Shown here in pieces: positions 17,127 through 24,998 of a DNA stretch of 64,000 nucleotides. Made by a program: the position numbers and the translations under genes. The notes beneath the pieces were generated by a model. That model was not told where the DNA came from and searched no databases. It worked only from the letters and a program-made list of their open reading frames with translations. Source of the DNA: Streptomyces cynarae (GTDB lineage Bacteria; Actinomycetota; Actinomycetes; Streptomycetales; Streptomycetaceae). How positions within the stretch are numbered: position 1 is the first letter of the stretch; every line of letters starts with the position of its first letter. Location: contig NZ_CP106793.1 of the NCBI RefSeq assembly GCF_025642135.1, positions 2,215,001-2,279,000 on the forward strand. The letters run 5' to 3'.

Positions 17127-17800
17127 GCCTGACCGTCCTCTCCCTGGGCCTCCGGCTCCGCCGCTTCGGTCGCGGGGAAGGCCCGTCGCACGAACGACGC
17201 GATGTGGGCATGGAGGGCGCTCGCGGCCCCGTCGGCGTCGCCTCCGAGGGCGAGCCGCAGGATCTCCCGGTGCTCGGTGGCCTCCCGCTCCCAGGAGGGA
17301 TCGGCGGCCCAGGCGACGGCGGAGACGAGGGCGGCCTGGTCGCGGACCTCGTCGAGCATCCGGCCGAGCAGCGGGTTGCCGCACGGCAGGTACAGGGCGC
17401 GGTGGAACTCCCGGTTGGCCAGGGAGCGTTCGGCGGTGTCGCTCGCCTCGTCGGCCCGCTTCAGCGCGTCGCGCGCGGCGTCCAGGGAGGCCCCGCGCCG
17501 CACCGAGCGCCGCAGCGCCTCCGGCTCCAGGAGCAGCCGGACGTCGTAGACCTCGCGCGCCATGTCCGCGTCCACCATGCGCACCGTGACGCCCTTGTAC
17601 TGGCTCATCACGACGAGCCCGGTCCCGGCCAGGGTCTTGAGCGCCTCGCGCACGGGGGTCTTCGACACCCCGAACTGTGCGGCGAGTTCGGTCTCCACCA
17701 GGGCCTGGCCGGGCGTCAGCTGCCCGGTGAGGATGCGGTGTTTGATCCCCTCCAGCACGTACTGCGTGCGGGAGGGGATCGGCGTGGGCACAGAGGTCAT
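17123..17800 (-). CDS. GntR-family (FadR/FCD) transcriptional regulator
   Basis: 225 residues. The N-terminal winged helix is clear: LEGIKHRILTGQLTPGQAL, then ELAAQFGVSKTPVREALKTLAGTGLV. An all-helical FCD ligand domain follows, with conserved Asp/His metal-binding positions (Asp near VYDVR, NREFHRALY, TEHREIL). FCD regulators usually bind sugar acids. It is the first gene of the sugar-acid operon and overlaps the lyase start as ATGA, so it probably controls that operon and itself. Three 14-bp direct repeats and an inverted repeat lie just upstream. Confidence 0.92.
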   Translation of the reverse strand: MTSVPTPIPSRTQYVLEGIKHRILTGQLTPGQALVETELAAQFGVSKTPVREALKTLAGTGLVVMSQYKGVTVRMVDADMAREVYDVRLLLEPEALRRSVRRGASLDAARDALKRADEASDTAERSLANREFHRALYLPCGNPLLGRMLDEVRDQAALVSAVAWAADPSWEREATEHREILRLALGGDADGAASALHAHIASFVRRAFPATEAAEPEAQGEDGQA

Positions 17801-18102
17801 GCGCGCCTCTCGGATGTCGCGTATGCGATGTCGCGTACCTGATCTCGCGTATCGCGTCTCATATATGACGTACGAAGTACGACGCGTCGAAGGTAAAAGC
17901 GGTCCTGTGTTTCGTCAATGCTTCTGACAAAGGGAGTTGGGGCAACGTGTGCGTGACGGGCGGACACTCACCGCGTATCGCTCCCAGGGGCACAAGTGAC
18001 GGCGTTCCAACGGATTTCCGTCCAGCGCGGCCCCCGACCCGCGCTTTTCTAAGGCACCTGCCCGATCCGGCCCCCGTGTCCTTAGAGCCACGATGACCGG
18101 GC
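17801..18102. other. Divergent intergenic region, GntR regulator / MFS transporter
   Basis: About 300 bp without a gene. The GntR-proximal 85 bp are AT-richer and repetitive: three 14-bp direct repeats (17813-17854), a run CATATATGACG and the inverted repeat CGTAC-GAA-GTACG (17869-17881). The remaining 200 bp towards the transporter show nothing I recognise. Confidence 0.7.
17813..17854. repeat. Three tandem 14-bp repeats upstream of the GntR gene
   Basis: The word GATGTCGCGTA (third copy GATCTCGCGTA) starts at 17813, 17827 and 17841, an exact 14-bp period. The repeats lie 13-54 bp upstream of the GntR start and could be regulator-binding sites. Confidence 0.8.
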
Positions 18103-19335
18103 ATGACGACGACATGGACGGCGGCACGCGTGCTGCGCGACCGCGATGCGGGGCTCTGTCTGGCCGGGGTGGTGGTGTCCGGCTTCGGCACGTCGGCGCT
18201 GTGGCTGGCGTCCGGGGTGTGGGTCAAGGACCTCACGGGCTCGGACGGCCTGGCCGCGCTGTGCCTCCTCGCCCTGTGGGCGCCGGTCCTGGCCGGCCCG
18301 GTCCTGGGCACGCTTGCCGACCGCGTCCGCCGCAAGCCGCTGCTGATCGCCACGAATCTCGGCCTCGCGGCCCTCCTGCTGACGCTCTTCACCGTCCGTT
18401 CCCGGGACGGGCTGTGGCTGCTGTACGCGGTCCTGTTCGTCTACGGGGCGGCCGGGATCGTGCACGACGCGGCCGAGTCGGCGGTGGTCGCCGCCGCCGT
18501 CGACGGCTCGCTGCTCGGCGACTTCAACGGACTGAGGATGACGGCCACGGAGGGCATGAAGCTCGTCGCCCCGCTGGCCGGCGCGGGGATCTACGCGGCG
18601 TACGGCGGCCCCTGCGTGGCGTTCCTGGACGCCGTCACGTTCGTGCTCGCCACCGGCCTGTACGCGCTGCTGCGGGTCCACGAGGACGGACCGGAGCCGC
18701 CCACCGCCGGGTGGCGCGCCCGGACCGTCGAGGGCGCGCGTCATCTGTGGCGGCACGAGCGGCTGCGGCCGCTGGTCCTGGCGGGCGGGAGCACCATGCT
18801 GTTCGCCGGGCTCAACGGCGCGATGGTCTACGCGGTCGTGGACGGCCTCGGCCGCTCCCCCGCGTACGCCGGGGTGCTCTTCGCCGTCCAGGGCACCGGT
18901 TCGGTGCTGATCGGCACGGTCTCGGGCCCCGCCCTGCGCCGCCTGGGCGAACGCCGGTTCGCGGCCTGCGGCATCGCCCTGTTCGCCGCCGGCGTGGCGT
19001 TCAGGGCGATCCCGTCCGACCCGGTGACGCTGGTGTGCAGCGCGGCCATCGGTGCGGGACTGCCGTGTGTCCTGATCGCGGCGTTCACCGCGGTGCAGCG
19101 GGAGACGCCGGGCCCGCTGCTGGGCCGTGCGGCCGCCACGGCGAACACGCTGCTGTTCGGTCCGAACGCGGTCGGGCTGGCCGTCGGGGCCGGGCTCGTC
19201 GAACCGGTCGGCCACCGGCCGGTGCTGGTGGTGCTGGGCCTGGTAGCGCCGGTGGCGGTGGCGCCGCTGCTTCAGAGCCCCGCGAGAGCGTCCCGTACGG
19301 CGTCGAGGTCGCCGTCGGACGCCAACCCGGCGTGA
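18103..19335 (+). CDS. Major facilitator superfamily transporter
   Basis: 410 residues with about 12 hydrophobic segments. The loop between segments 2 and 3 reads GTLADRVRRKPLL, the MFS motif A. The arrangement resembles Streptomyces MFS exporters of the MFS_1/MFS_3 type, related to macrolide-efflux-like proteins. It is divergent from the GntR regulator, so it may belong to the sugar-acid regulon or be an unrelated exporter. Its last 64 bp overlap the convergent downstream gene; the C-terminal tail after the last membrane segment is Arg/Ser-rich and may simply be read-through into that overlap. Confidence 0.8.
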   Translation: MTTTWTAARVLRDRDAGLCLAGVVVSGFGTSALWLASGVWVKDLTGSDGLAALCLLALWAPVLAGPVLGTLADRVRRKPLLIATNLGLAALLLTLFTVRSRDGLWLLYAVLFVYGAAGIVHDAAESAVVAAAVDGSLLGDFNGLRMTATEGMKLVAPLAGAGIYAAYGGPCVAFLDAVTFVLATGLYALLRVHEDGPEPPTAGWRARTVEGARHLWRHERLRPLVLAGGSTMLFAGLNGAMVYAVVDGLGRSPAYAGVLFAVQGTGSVLIGTVSGPALRRLGERRFAACGIALFAAGVAFRAIPSDPVTLVCSAAIGAGLPCVLIAAFTAVQRETPGPLLGRAAATANTLLFGPNAVGLAVGAGLVEPVGHRPVLVVLGLVAPVAVAPLLQSPARASRTASRSPSDANPA

Positions 19336-20435
19336 TAGAGCCGCAGTTCGGTCGCGCCCAGTTCGGCGGCGCCCCGGGCGTCCCGCGCGAGTGTCCCCGG
19401 GCTGCCGCCCATGCCGGAGACCACCGTGAAGTTGGCCGCGAGGACGGCACCCGTCCGGTTCTGTTCCGCGAAAGGGGCCAGCAGGCCGGCGCCGCCCGTG
19501 CAGGGCACCACCACGCCGTCCGCCAGGGACAGGATGTGCGCGGGGTCGACGCCCGCGTTGGCGCCGCAGTGGTACGGGACCGGATCCGCGTGCAGCAGTA
19601 CCTGGAAGCCCTCGGGCGCGGCCGCCCGGACCGCTGCCACGGCCTCCTCCTGGAGCGTGCGGGCGGTGGTGTCGCGCCACGCGCGCGTGGCGGCCGCCTT
19701 CGCCTCACCGAGGAGCTGCTCGACGCCCGCCCAGCCCCCGTCGGAGGGTGCACCGCGCCACACGGGCTCCAGCGCCGCCCGCACCGCCGCGGCCAGTTCA
19801 CCGGCATCCAGTCCGTGCCGTCCGTAGCCCTCACGGCAACTCGGGCAGAAGCACAGGGACATGAGGTACTGCCCGGCGTCCCCGAGCGTCACGCCGCCGA
19901 TCTTGTCGTGGGCGTGCAGGTGAGCCAGCCCGTACCAGCCGAGCGATTCGAGCTCGGTGCCGCGCGCGCCGGGCCGTACGGCCGCCTCGGCCGCCAGGTC
20001 GACGAGGTACGCGCGCGTGGCGGGCTGCGCGATGCACGGCGCCCAGGGGTAGCGGTCACCGTAGGCGTTGACCACGGAGGTGCCGGGATGCTCCTCACCC
20101 ATGCGCGAGTTGTGCGCCAGCACCACCCAGGTGTGCACCTCGAGCCCGGCCGCGGTGAGCGCGCGGGCCGCCTCGCCGAAGGCGTCGCCCGGGGCCCAGT
20201 CGCCGGCCGGCCAGGGGCGCAGGGCGCGGCCCTCCCAGCGCGCGTCCGCCGGGTAGAGCACGGCCGCGTGGCGGGCGGTCACGACGCGGTGGTGCGGATG
20301 CCGGGGCGTGAGGGCGCGTGTGGAGTGGTAGGCGGAGGCGAGGGTCGCCTGCCGGGCGCCCAGCGCGGCGATGCGGTCGGGGGCCTCGGGGTCCCCGTTG
20401 ACGTCCCAGGGGTAGACGAACGCCGACGCCTTCAC
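19272..20435 (-). CDS. Uncharacterised TIM-barrel-like protein with CxxC motif
   Basis: 387 residues, Ala-rich, no signal peptide. It begins KASAFVYPWDVNGDPEAPDRIAALG and contains YGDRYPWAPCIAQPATRAYLVDLAAEA and SLCFCPSCREGYGRHGLD, a CxC-x2-C cluster. The layout resembles glycoside-hydrolase-like (GHL) TIM-barrel proteins, in which a substrate pocket is followed by a CPxC element, but I cannot assign an activity. Its start overlaps the KdgD-type dehydratase stop (ATGA), so the two are co-translated; a role in uronate metabolism is an inference from that coupling alone. It overlaps the MFS gene 3' end by 64 bp. Confidence 0.75.
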   Translation of the reverse strand: MKASAFVYPWDVNGDPEAPDRIAALGARQATLASAYHSTRALTPRHPHHRVVTARHAAVLYPADARWEGRALRPWPAGDWAPGDAFGEAARALTAAGLEVHTWVVLAHNSRMGEEHPGTSVVNAYGDRYPWAPCIAQPATRAYLVDLAAEAAVRPGARGTELESLGWYGLAHLHAHDKIGGVTLGDAGQYLMSLCFCPSCREGYGRHGLDAGELAAAVRAALEPVWRGAPSDGGWAGVEQLLGEAKAAATRAWRDTTARTLQEEAVAAVRAAAPEGFQVLLHADPVPYHCGANAGVDPAHILSLADGVVVPCTGGAGLLAPFAEQNRTGAVLAANFTVVSGMGGSPGTLARDARGAAELGATELRLYHAGLASDGDLDAVRDALAGL

Positions 20436-21373
20436 ATGCCCTCCTCGAGCAGCGCGTACCCGTGGTCGATCAGTGCGGCGAGTTGTTTGACGTGGTCCTC
20501 GGACGGCTCGTGCAGGGGCGGCCGCACCTCGCCGACGTCGAGGCCGCGCAGCCGTACGCCCGCCTTGACGAGGGACACGGCGTAGCCGCGGCCGCGGGAG
20601 CGCAGTTCGACGAACGGGCGGTAGAAGCCGTCGAGGAGCCGGTTCACGGTGGTGTCGTCGCCGGAGGTGAGCGCGCGGTGGAAGGCGAGGGCGATCTCCG
20701 GGGCGAAGCAGAACACGGCGGACGAGTACAGCGTGACACCGATGCCGCGGTAGGCGAGCTGGGTCTGCTCGGCGGTCGGCAGGCCGTTGAAGTAGAGGAA
20801 GTCGCCCGGGACCTCGCTGCGCACGGCGCTGACGATGCGCTGCATCAGATCCAGGTCGCCGAGCCCGTCCTTGAGGCCGATGACACCGTCCGTACGGGCG
20901 AGTTCCACCACCGTCCCGGGCGTGAACACGGCGTTGTCGCGCTGGTAGACGACGGTCGGCAGCGAGGTCGCGGCGGCCAGCTCCCGGTAGTGCCGCAGCA
21001 GCCCCTCCTGGCCCGCGACCACGAGGTAGGGAGGCATGGCGAGCAGCCCGTCCGCCCCGGCGGCCTCCGCGAGCTTGGCGTAGCGCACGGCGAGCGCGGT
21101 CCCGTAGCCGGCGCCCGCCACGACCGGAACCCGTCCGTCGGTCGCCTCGACGGCCACCCGTACGCAGGCCTCGAATTCCTCGGGCGTCAGCGCGTGGAAC
21201 TCACCCGTGCCGCAGCACGCGAACACGGCGGCGGCGCCCGCCTCGACCCCTCCCCGCACATGGGCGCGGTAGACGTCGAGCGCGAGGGTGCCGTCGGGCC
21301 CGTACGCGGTGACGGGGAAGAACAGCGGCCCGCTCGGGATGCCGAGTCGAGCGGCGAGAAGGGCTGACGTCAC
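20432..21373 (-). CDS. kdgD: 5-dehydro-4-deoxyglucarate dehydratase (KdgD type)
   Basis: 313 residues of the DHDPS superfamily. Features specific to KdgD are seen: GPLFFPVTAY at the start, CCGTGEFHALTPEE in place of GTTGE, MPPYLV, YQRDNA (Tyr) and GLKDG (Schiff-base Lys). The reaction is decarboxylating dehydration of 5-dehydro-4-deoxy-D-glucarate to 2-oxoglutarate semialdehyde, EC 4.2.1.41. With the divergent uronate dehydrogenase it makes part of the oxidative pathway from galacturonate or glucuronate to 2-oxoglutarate. The lactonase, aldarate dehydratase and semialdehyde dehydrogenase needed to complete the route are not in the window. Confidence 0.87.
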   Translation of the reverse strand: MTSALLAARLGIPSGPLFFPVTAYGPDGTLALDVYRAHVRGGVEAGAAAVFACCGTGEFHALTPEEFEACVRVAVEATDGRVPVVAGAGYGTALAVRYAKLAEAAGADGLLAMPPYLVVAGQEGLLRHYRELAAATSLPTVVYQRDNAVFTPGTVVELARTDGVIGLKDGLGDLDLMQRIVSAVRSEVPGDFLYFNGLPTAEQTQLAYRGIGVTLYSSAVFCFAPEIALAFHRALTSGDDTTVNRLLDGFYRPFVELRSRGRGYAVSLVKAGVRLRGLDVGEVRPPLHEPSEDHVKQLAALIDHGYALLEEGM

Positions 21374-21426
21374 GGGCTCTCCCTTGAACAGGCGCTCCTA
21401 CGCGGACCGACGCGCGCTCCCAAGTG

Positions 21427-21464
21427 GACCACACCCCGGACAGGTGACCACATCCCGGACAGGT
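21427..21464. repeat. Two tandem 19-bp direct repeats between kdgD and udh
   Basis: Units 21427-21445 and 21446-21464 differ at one base; each contains CCCGGACAGGT. They lie 54-91 bp upstream of the kdgD start in the divergent kdgD/udh region. Near-perfect adjacent direct repeats here suggest an operator shared by both genes, or a recent local duplication. Confidence 0.85.
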
Positions 21465-21582
21465 GCACGTTTCTGATCCGCGTCCATATTTCTGAACGAA
21501 TCCACGCTATGGGGCCACCTCGGGGCGGGTCAAGCACGCAATCGGGCAAGTCAGAGGTGGATTCCGCACTTCCGCGCCACAC

Positions 21583-21612
21583 TTGACGGGTCGGGTCGAC
21601 GCTCCTTAGCGT
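21583..21612 (+). promoter_or_regulatory. Vegetative-type promoter for udh
   Basis: TTGACG (21583-21588), an 18-bp spacer and TAGCGT (21607-21612) match the Streptomyces HrdB consensus. The predicted start near 21619 gives an mRNA leader of about 50 nt before the udh ribosome site. Confidence 0.6.
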
Positions 21613-21669
21613 GTCCACGAATGTGAATCCTGTGCATGAATGCGGCCGTTGATCTCAAGGAGACCGAGG

Positions 21670-22479
21670 ATGCCCGCTCCCCGCACCGTTCTGCTCACCG
21701 GCGCCGCCGGCGGACTCGGCACCCTGATGCGGGGACTGCTGCCCCAGTACGGCTACCGACTGCGCCTCCTCGACCTGCTGCCGATCGAGGGCGAGCCGGG
21801 CGCGATCACCGCGGATCTCGCGGACAAGGACGCCGTGCGCGAGGCCGTACGGGGCGTCGACGCGATCATCCACCTCGCGGGCATCTCCCTGGAGTCCACG
21901 TTCGAGAAGATCCTGAAGGCGAACATCGAGGGCACGTACAACGTGTACGAGGCGGCGCGCGAGGAAGGCGTACGCCGGATCGTGTTCGCCTCCTCCAACC
22001 ACGCGGTCGGCTTCACCCCGCGCCCCCAGGGCGACGACCCGCTGATTCCGATCGACACCCCGCGCCGCCCCGACACCTTCTACGGACTGTCCAAGTCCTT
22101 CGGCGAGGACCTGGCCCAGTTCTACTGGGACAAGCACGGCCTGGAGACCGTGTCGGTGCGCATCGGCTCCTGCTTCCCGGAGCCCACCAGCGTCCGCATG
22201 CTCTCCGTCTGGATGAGCCCCGAGGACGGCGCCCGCCTCTTCCATGCCGCCCTGACCGCCGAGGACGTCGGCCACACCGTCGTCTACGGCTCCTCGGCCA
22301 ACACCCGCCTGTGGTGGGACCTGACCACCGCGCGGGCCCTCGGCTACGAACCGCAGGACGACTCCGAGCCGTACGCCGAGAAGCTCATCGCCGAGCAGGG
22401 CGGGCTGGACCCGGACAACCCGGCGCACGCACACCTGGGCGGCCACTTCGTCACGGACCCGCCCATCTGGCCGTACTGA
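21670..22479 (+). CDS. udh: Uronate dehydrogenase
   Basis: 269 residues from the ATG at 21670, with AAGGAG 7 nt upstream. It is a short-chain dehydrogenase/epimerase fold: TGAAGGLG binds NAD, HLAGIS follows, and YGLSKSFGEDLA carries the catalytic Tyr-x3-Lys in the form seen in characterised uronate dehydrogenases. It oxidises galacturonate and glucuronate to the aldarolactones (EC 1.1.1.203) in the cytoplasm. Divergence from kdgD across a shared regulatory region links both to uronate released from pectin. A hairpin followed by TTTT (22495-22534) ends the transcript. Confidence 0.9.
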   Translation: MPAPRTVLLTGAAGGLGTLMRGLLPQYGYRLRLLDLLPIEGEPGAITADLADKDAVREAVRGVDAIIHLAGISLESTFEKILKANIEGTYNVYEAAREEGVRRIVFASSNHAVGFTPRPQGDDPLIPIDTPRRPDTFYGLSKSFGEDLAQFYWDKHGLETVSVRIGSCFPEPTSVRMLSVWMSPEDGARLFHAALTAEDVGHTVVYGSSANTRLWWDLTTARALGYEPQDDSEPYAEKLIAEQGGLDPDNPAHAHLGGHFVTDPPIWPY

Positions 22480-22494
22480 GACGACGCACTCCAA

Positions 22495-22534
22495 GGGCGG
22501 GCGGGCACCGAACGGGCCCGCCCGCGCCGCTTTT
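22495..22534 (+). terminator. Rho-independent-like terminator after udh
   Basis: A GC-rich inverted repeat (GGGCGGGCGGGC against GCCCGCCCGC) with a short loop, followed by GCGCCGCTTTT, lies 16 bp after the udh stop. Confidence 0.65.
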
Positions 22535-22683
22535 CGGGCACGGAAGCTGCCCGATCTCACCCGGCACAGCGCTCCGCCCCAGGTCCGACGCGGGCACACA
22601 TCCGGCCAAGCGGGCAGGGTCGGGCACACACGGGCACGCAACAGGCCTGGTCACCGCCGCGCCCCCGCTGTAGAACTTCCCCC

Positions 22684-23541
22684 ATGAGCCCTGCCGGGCC
22701 CGAACGGGCACCACCGGTCAGGCACCCCGGAGGCGAACGAGCGCAAGAGCACGAAAGACAGGTGTCGGCGATGACGGACAGGACCGCGGAGGAACGCCAG
22801 CGCGAGATCGTCAGAGCCGCCCGTCGCACGGGCTCGGTCGACGTCACCACACTCGCCGCGGAGCTGGGAGTGGCGAAGGAGACCGTACGACGCGACTTGC
22901 GCGCCCTGGAGGACCACGGCCTGGTCCGCCGCACCCACGGCGGGGCCTACCCCGTGGAGAGCGCCGGTTTCGAGACGACCCTCGCCTTCCGCGCCACCAG
23001 CCACGTACCCGAGAAGCGCCGGATCGCGTCCGCCGCGGCCGACCTGCTCGGGGACGCCGAGACCGTCTTCGTCGACGAGGGGTTCACTCCGCAGCTCATC
23101 GCCGAGGCGCTGCCGCGGGACCGGCCGCTGACCGTGGTCACCGCGTCCCTGGCCACCGCGGGCGCGCTCGCGGAGGCCGAGAACACCACCGTCCTGCTGC
23201 TGGGCGGCCGGGTGCGGCACGGCACGCTCGCCACCGTCGACCACTGGACGACGAAGATGCTGGCCGGTTTCGTCATCGACCTGGCGTACATCGGCGCCAA
23301 CGGCATCTCCCGCGAACACGGCCTGACCACCCCCGACCCCGCGGTCAGCGAGGTCAAGGCGCAGGCGGTCCGCGCCTCCCGGCGCACGGTGTTCGCGGGG
23401 GTGCACACCAAGTTCGGGGCGGTCAGCTTCTGCCGGTTCGCCGAGATCGGCGAACTCGAGGCGATCGTCACGAGCACGCTGCTGCCCACCTCCGAAGCCC
23501 ACCGCTACTCACTACAGGGCCCGCAGGTCATCCGCGTCTGA
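22684..23541 (+). CDS. DeoR-family transcriptional regulator
   Basis: 285 residues if started at the ATG at 22684, which has no ribosome site but has TAGAAC 7 bp before it, as in leaderless mRNAs. A start at the ATG at 22771 (256 residues, MTDRTAEERQREI) is closer to usual family length and equally possible. The DeoR helix-turn-helix is VDVTTLAAELGVAKETVRRDLRALEDHGLVRRTHGG; the C-terminal DeoRC domain has VDEGFT and YIGANGIS, which bind phosphorylated sugars. It lies upstream of a polyol-type ABC importer and probably represses it. Confidence 0.88.
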   Translation: MSPAGPERAPPVRHPGGERAQEHERQVSAMTDRTAEERQREIVRAARRTGSVDVTTLAAELGVAKETVRRDLRALEDHGLVRRTHGGAYPVESAGFETTLAFRATSHVPEKRRIASAAADLLGDAETVFVDEGFTPQLIAEALPRDRPLTVVTASLATAGALAEAENTTVLLLGGRVRHGTLATVDHWTTKMLAGFVIDLAYIGANGISREHGLTTPDPAVSEVKAQAVRASRRTVFAGVHTKFGAVSFCRFAEIGELEAIVTSTLLPTSEAHRYSLQGPQVIRV

Positions 23542-23618
23542 AAACGAACACAGTCCCCCCAGGGGCACACCCACGCCCGCGTATGCCCCTTACCTCCCCA
23601 TTGGTTCAGGAGTACCCC

Positions 23619-24998
23619 ATGCGAAGCCAGAGCCGACGAACACCCCGCGCCCTGTTTGCCGTGGCCGCCGTAGGAACGCTGATCACCCCGCTGCTCGCCG
23701 GCTGCTCGGGAGCCGGCGGCGCGGGCGGCGTGGGCGGCGGATCGGCCCATGCCATCAACGTCCTGATGGTGAACAACCCGCAGATGGTGGAGCTGCAGAA
23801 GCTCACCTCCGACAACTTCACGAAGAAGACCGGGATCAAGGTGAACTTCACCGTGCTGCCGGAGAACGACGTCCGCGACAAGATCAGCCAGGACTTCGCC
23901 AACCAGGCGGGCCAGTACGACGTCGCCACCCTCAGCAACTACGAGATCCCGATCTACGCCAAGAACGGCTGGCTCCACGCGCTCGACTCGTACGTCAAGA
24001 GCGACAGCGGCTTCGACCAGCAGGACATCCTCGCCCCGATGCGGCAGGCCCTCACCGCCGCGGACGGCAAGCTCTACGGCGAGCCCTTCTACGGCGAGTC
24101 CTCCTTCTTGATGTACCGCAAGGACGTATTCCAGAAGAAGGGCCTGACCATGCCGGCCAAGCCCACCTGGCAGCAGGTCGCCGACCTGGCCGCCAAGGCG
24201 GACGGCGCCGAGCCCGGCATGAAGGGCATCTGTCTGCGCGGGCTGCCCGGGTGGGGCGAGGTGATGGCTCCGCTGACCACCGTCGTCAACACCTTCGGAG
24301 GCACCTGGTTCGACAAGGACTGGAAAGCACGGCTGGACTCCCCGGAGTTCAAGCAGGCCACGCAGTTCTACGTGGATCTGGTGCGCAAGCACGGCGAGTC
24401 CGGCGCGCCTCAGTCCGGCTTCGCCGAGTGCCTGAACGACATGACGCAGGGCAAGACGGCGATGTGGTACGACGCCACCTCCGGCGCGGGTTCGCTGGAG
24501 GCCGCCGGATCCCCGGTCAAGGGCAAGATCGGCTACGTCCCGGCCCCGGTGGAGAAGACCGACAGCTCCGGCTGGCTCTACACCTGGGCGTGGGGCATCC
24601 AGAAGGCGTCGAAGAACGCCGGCGACGCCTGGAAGTTCATCTCATGGGCGTCCGGCAAGGACTACGAGAAGCTGGTGGGCGAGAAGGCAGGCTGGGCCAA
24701 TGTGCCGGCCGGCAAGCGGTCGTCGACCTATGACATCCCGGAGTACCGCAAGGAGGCGGCCGCCTTCGCGGACGTCACCCGCGACGCCATAGCCAGTGCC
24801 AAGCCGAACGACCCGGGCGTGCAGCCCCGCCCCGCGCCCGGCATCCAGTTCGTCGACATCCCCGAGTTCACCGATCTGGGCACCAAGGTCTCGCAGGAGA
24901 TCAGCTCCGCCATCGCGGGCCGGGAGTCCGTGGACAGCGCGCTGAAGAAGTCGCAAGCGCTCGCCGAGGCCGTCGCCAAGAAGTACGAGGGGTCATGA
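23619..24998 (+). CDS. ABC transporter substrate-binding lipoprotein (polyol/sugar)
   Basis: 459 residues from the ATG at 23619, with AGGAG 6 nt upstream. Signal peptide with lipobox LLAGCSG (Cys about residue 28). The mature protein is a family 1 solute-binding protein: LPENDVRDKISQDFANQAGQYDV, then GEPFYGESSFLMYRKDVFQKKGL, and WLYTWAWGIQKASKN near the C-terminal lobe, resembling mannitol/sorbitol-binding proteins. It heads an overlapping operon with two permeases and a zinc dehydrogenase, which together suggest polyol uptake and oxidation. The actual ligand is not certain. Confidence 0.9.
   Translation: MRSQSRRTPRALFAVAAVGTLITPLLAGCSGAGGAGGVGGGSAHAINVLMVNNPQMVELQKLTSDNFTKKTGIKVNFTVLPENDVRDKISQDFANQAGQYDVATLSNYEIPIYAKNGWLHALDSYVKSDSGFDQQDILAPMRQALTAADGKLYGEPFYGESSFLMYRKDVFQKKGLTMPAKPTWQQVADLAAKADGAEPGMKGICLRGLPGWGEVMAPLTTVVNTFGGTWFDKDWKARLDSPEFKQATQFYVDLVRKHGESGAPQSGFAECLNDMTQGKTAMWYDATSGAGSLEAAGSPVKGKIGYVPAPVEKTDSSGWLYTWAWGIQKASKNAGDAWKFISWASGKDYEKLVGEKAGWANVPAGKRSSTYDIPEYRKEAAAFADVTRDAIASAKPNDPGVQPRPAPGIQFVDIPEFTDLGTKVSQEISSAIAGRESVDSALKKSQALAEAVAKKYEGS

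Noticed and set aside
21427..21464. Start of a CRISPR array
   Set aside because: Only two adjacent units with no spacer between them and no cas genes nearby; better read as an operator or small duplication.
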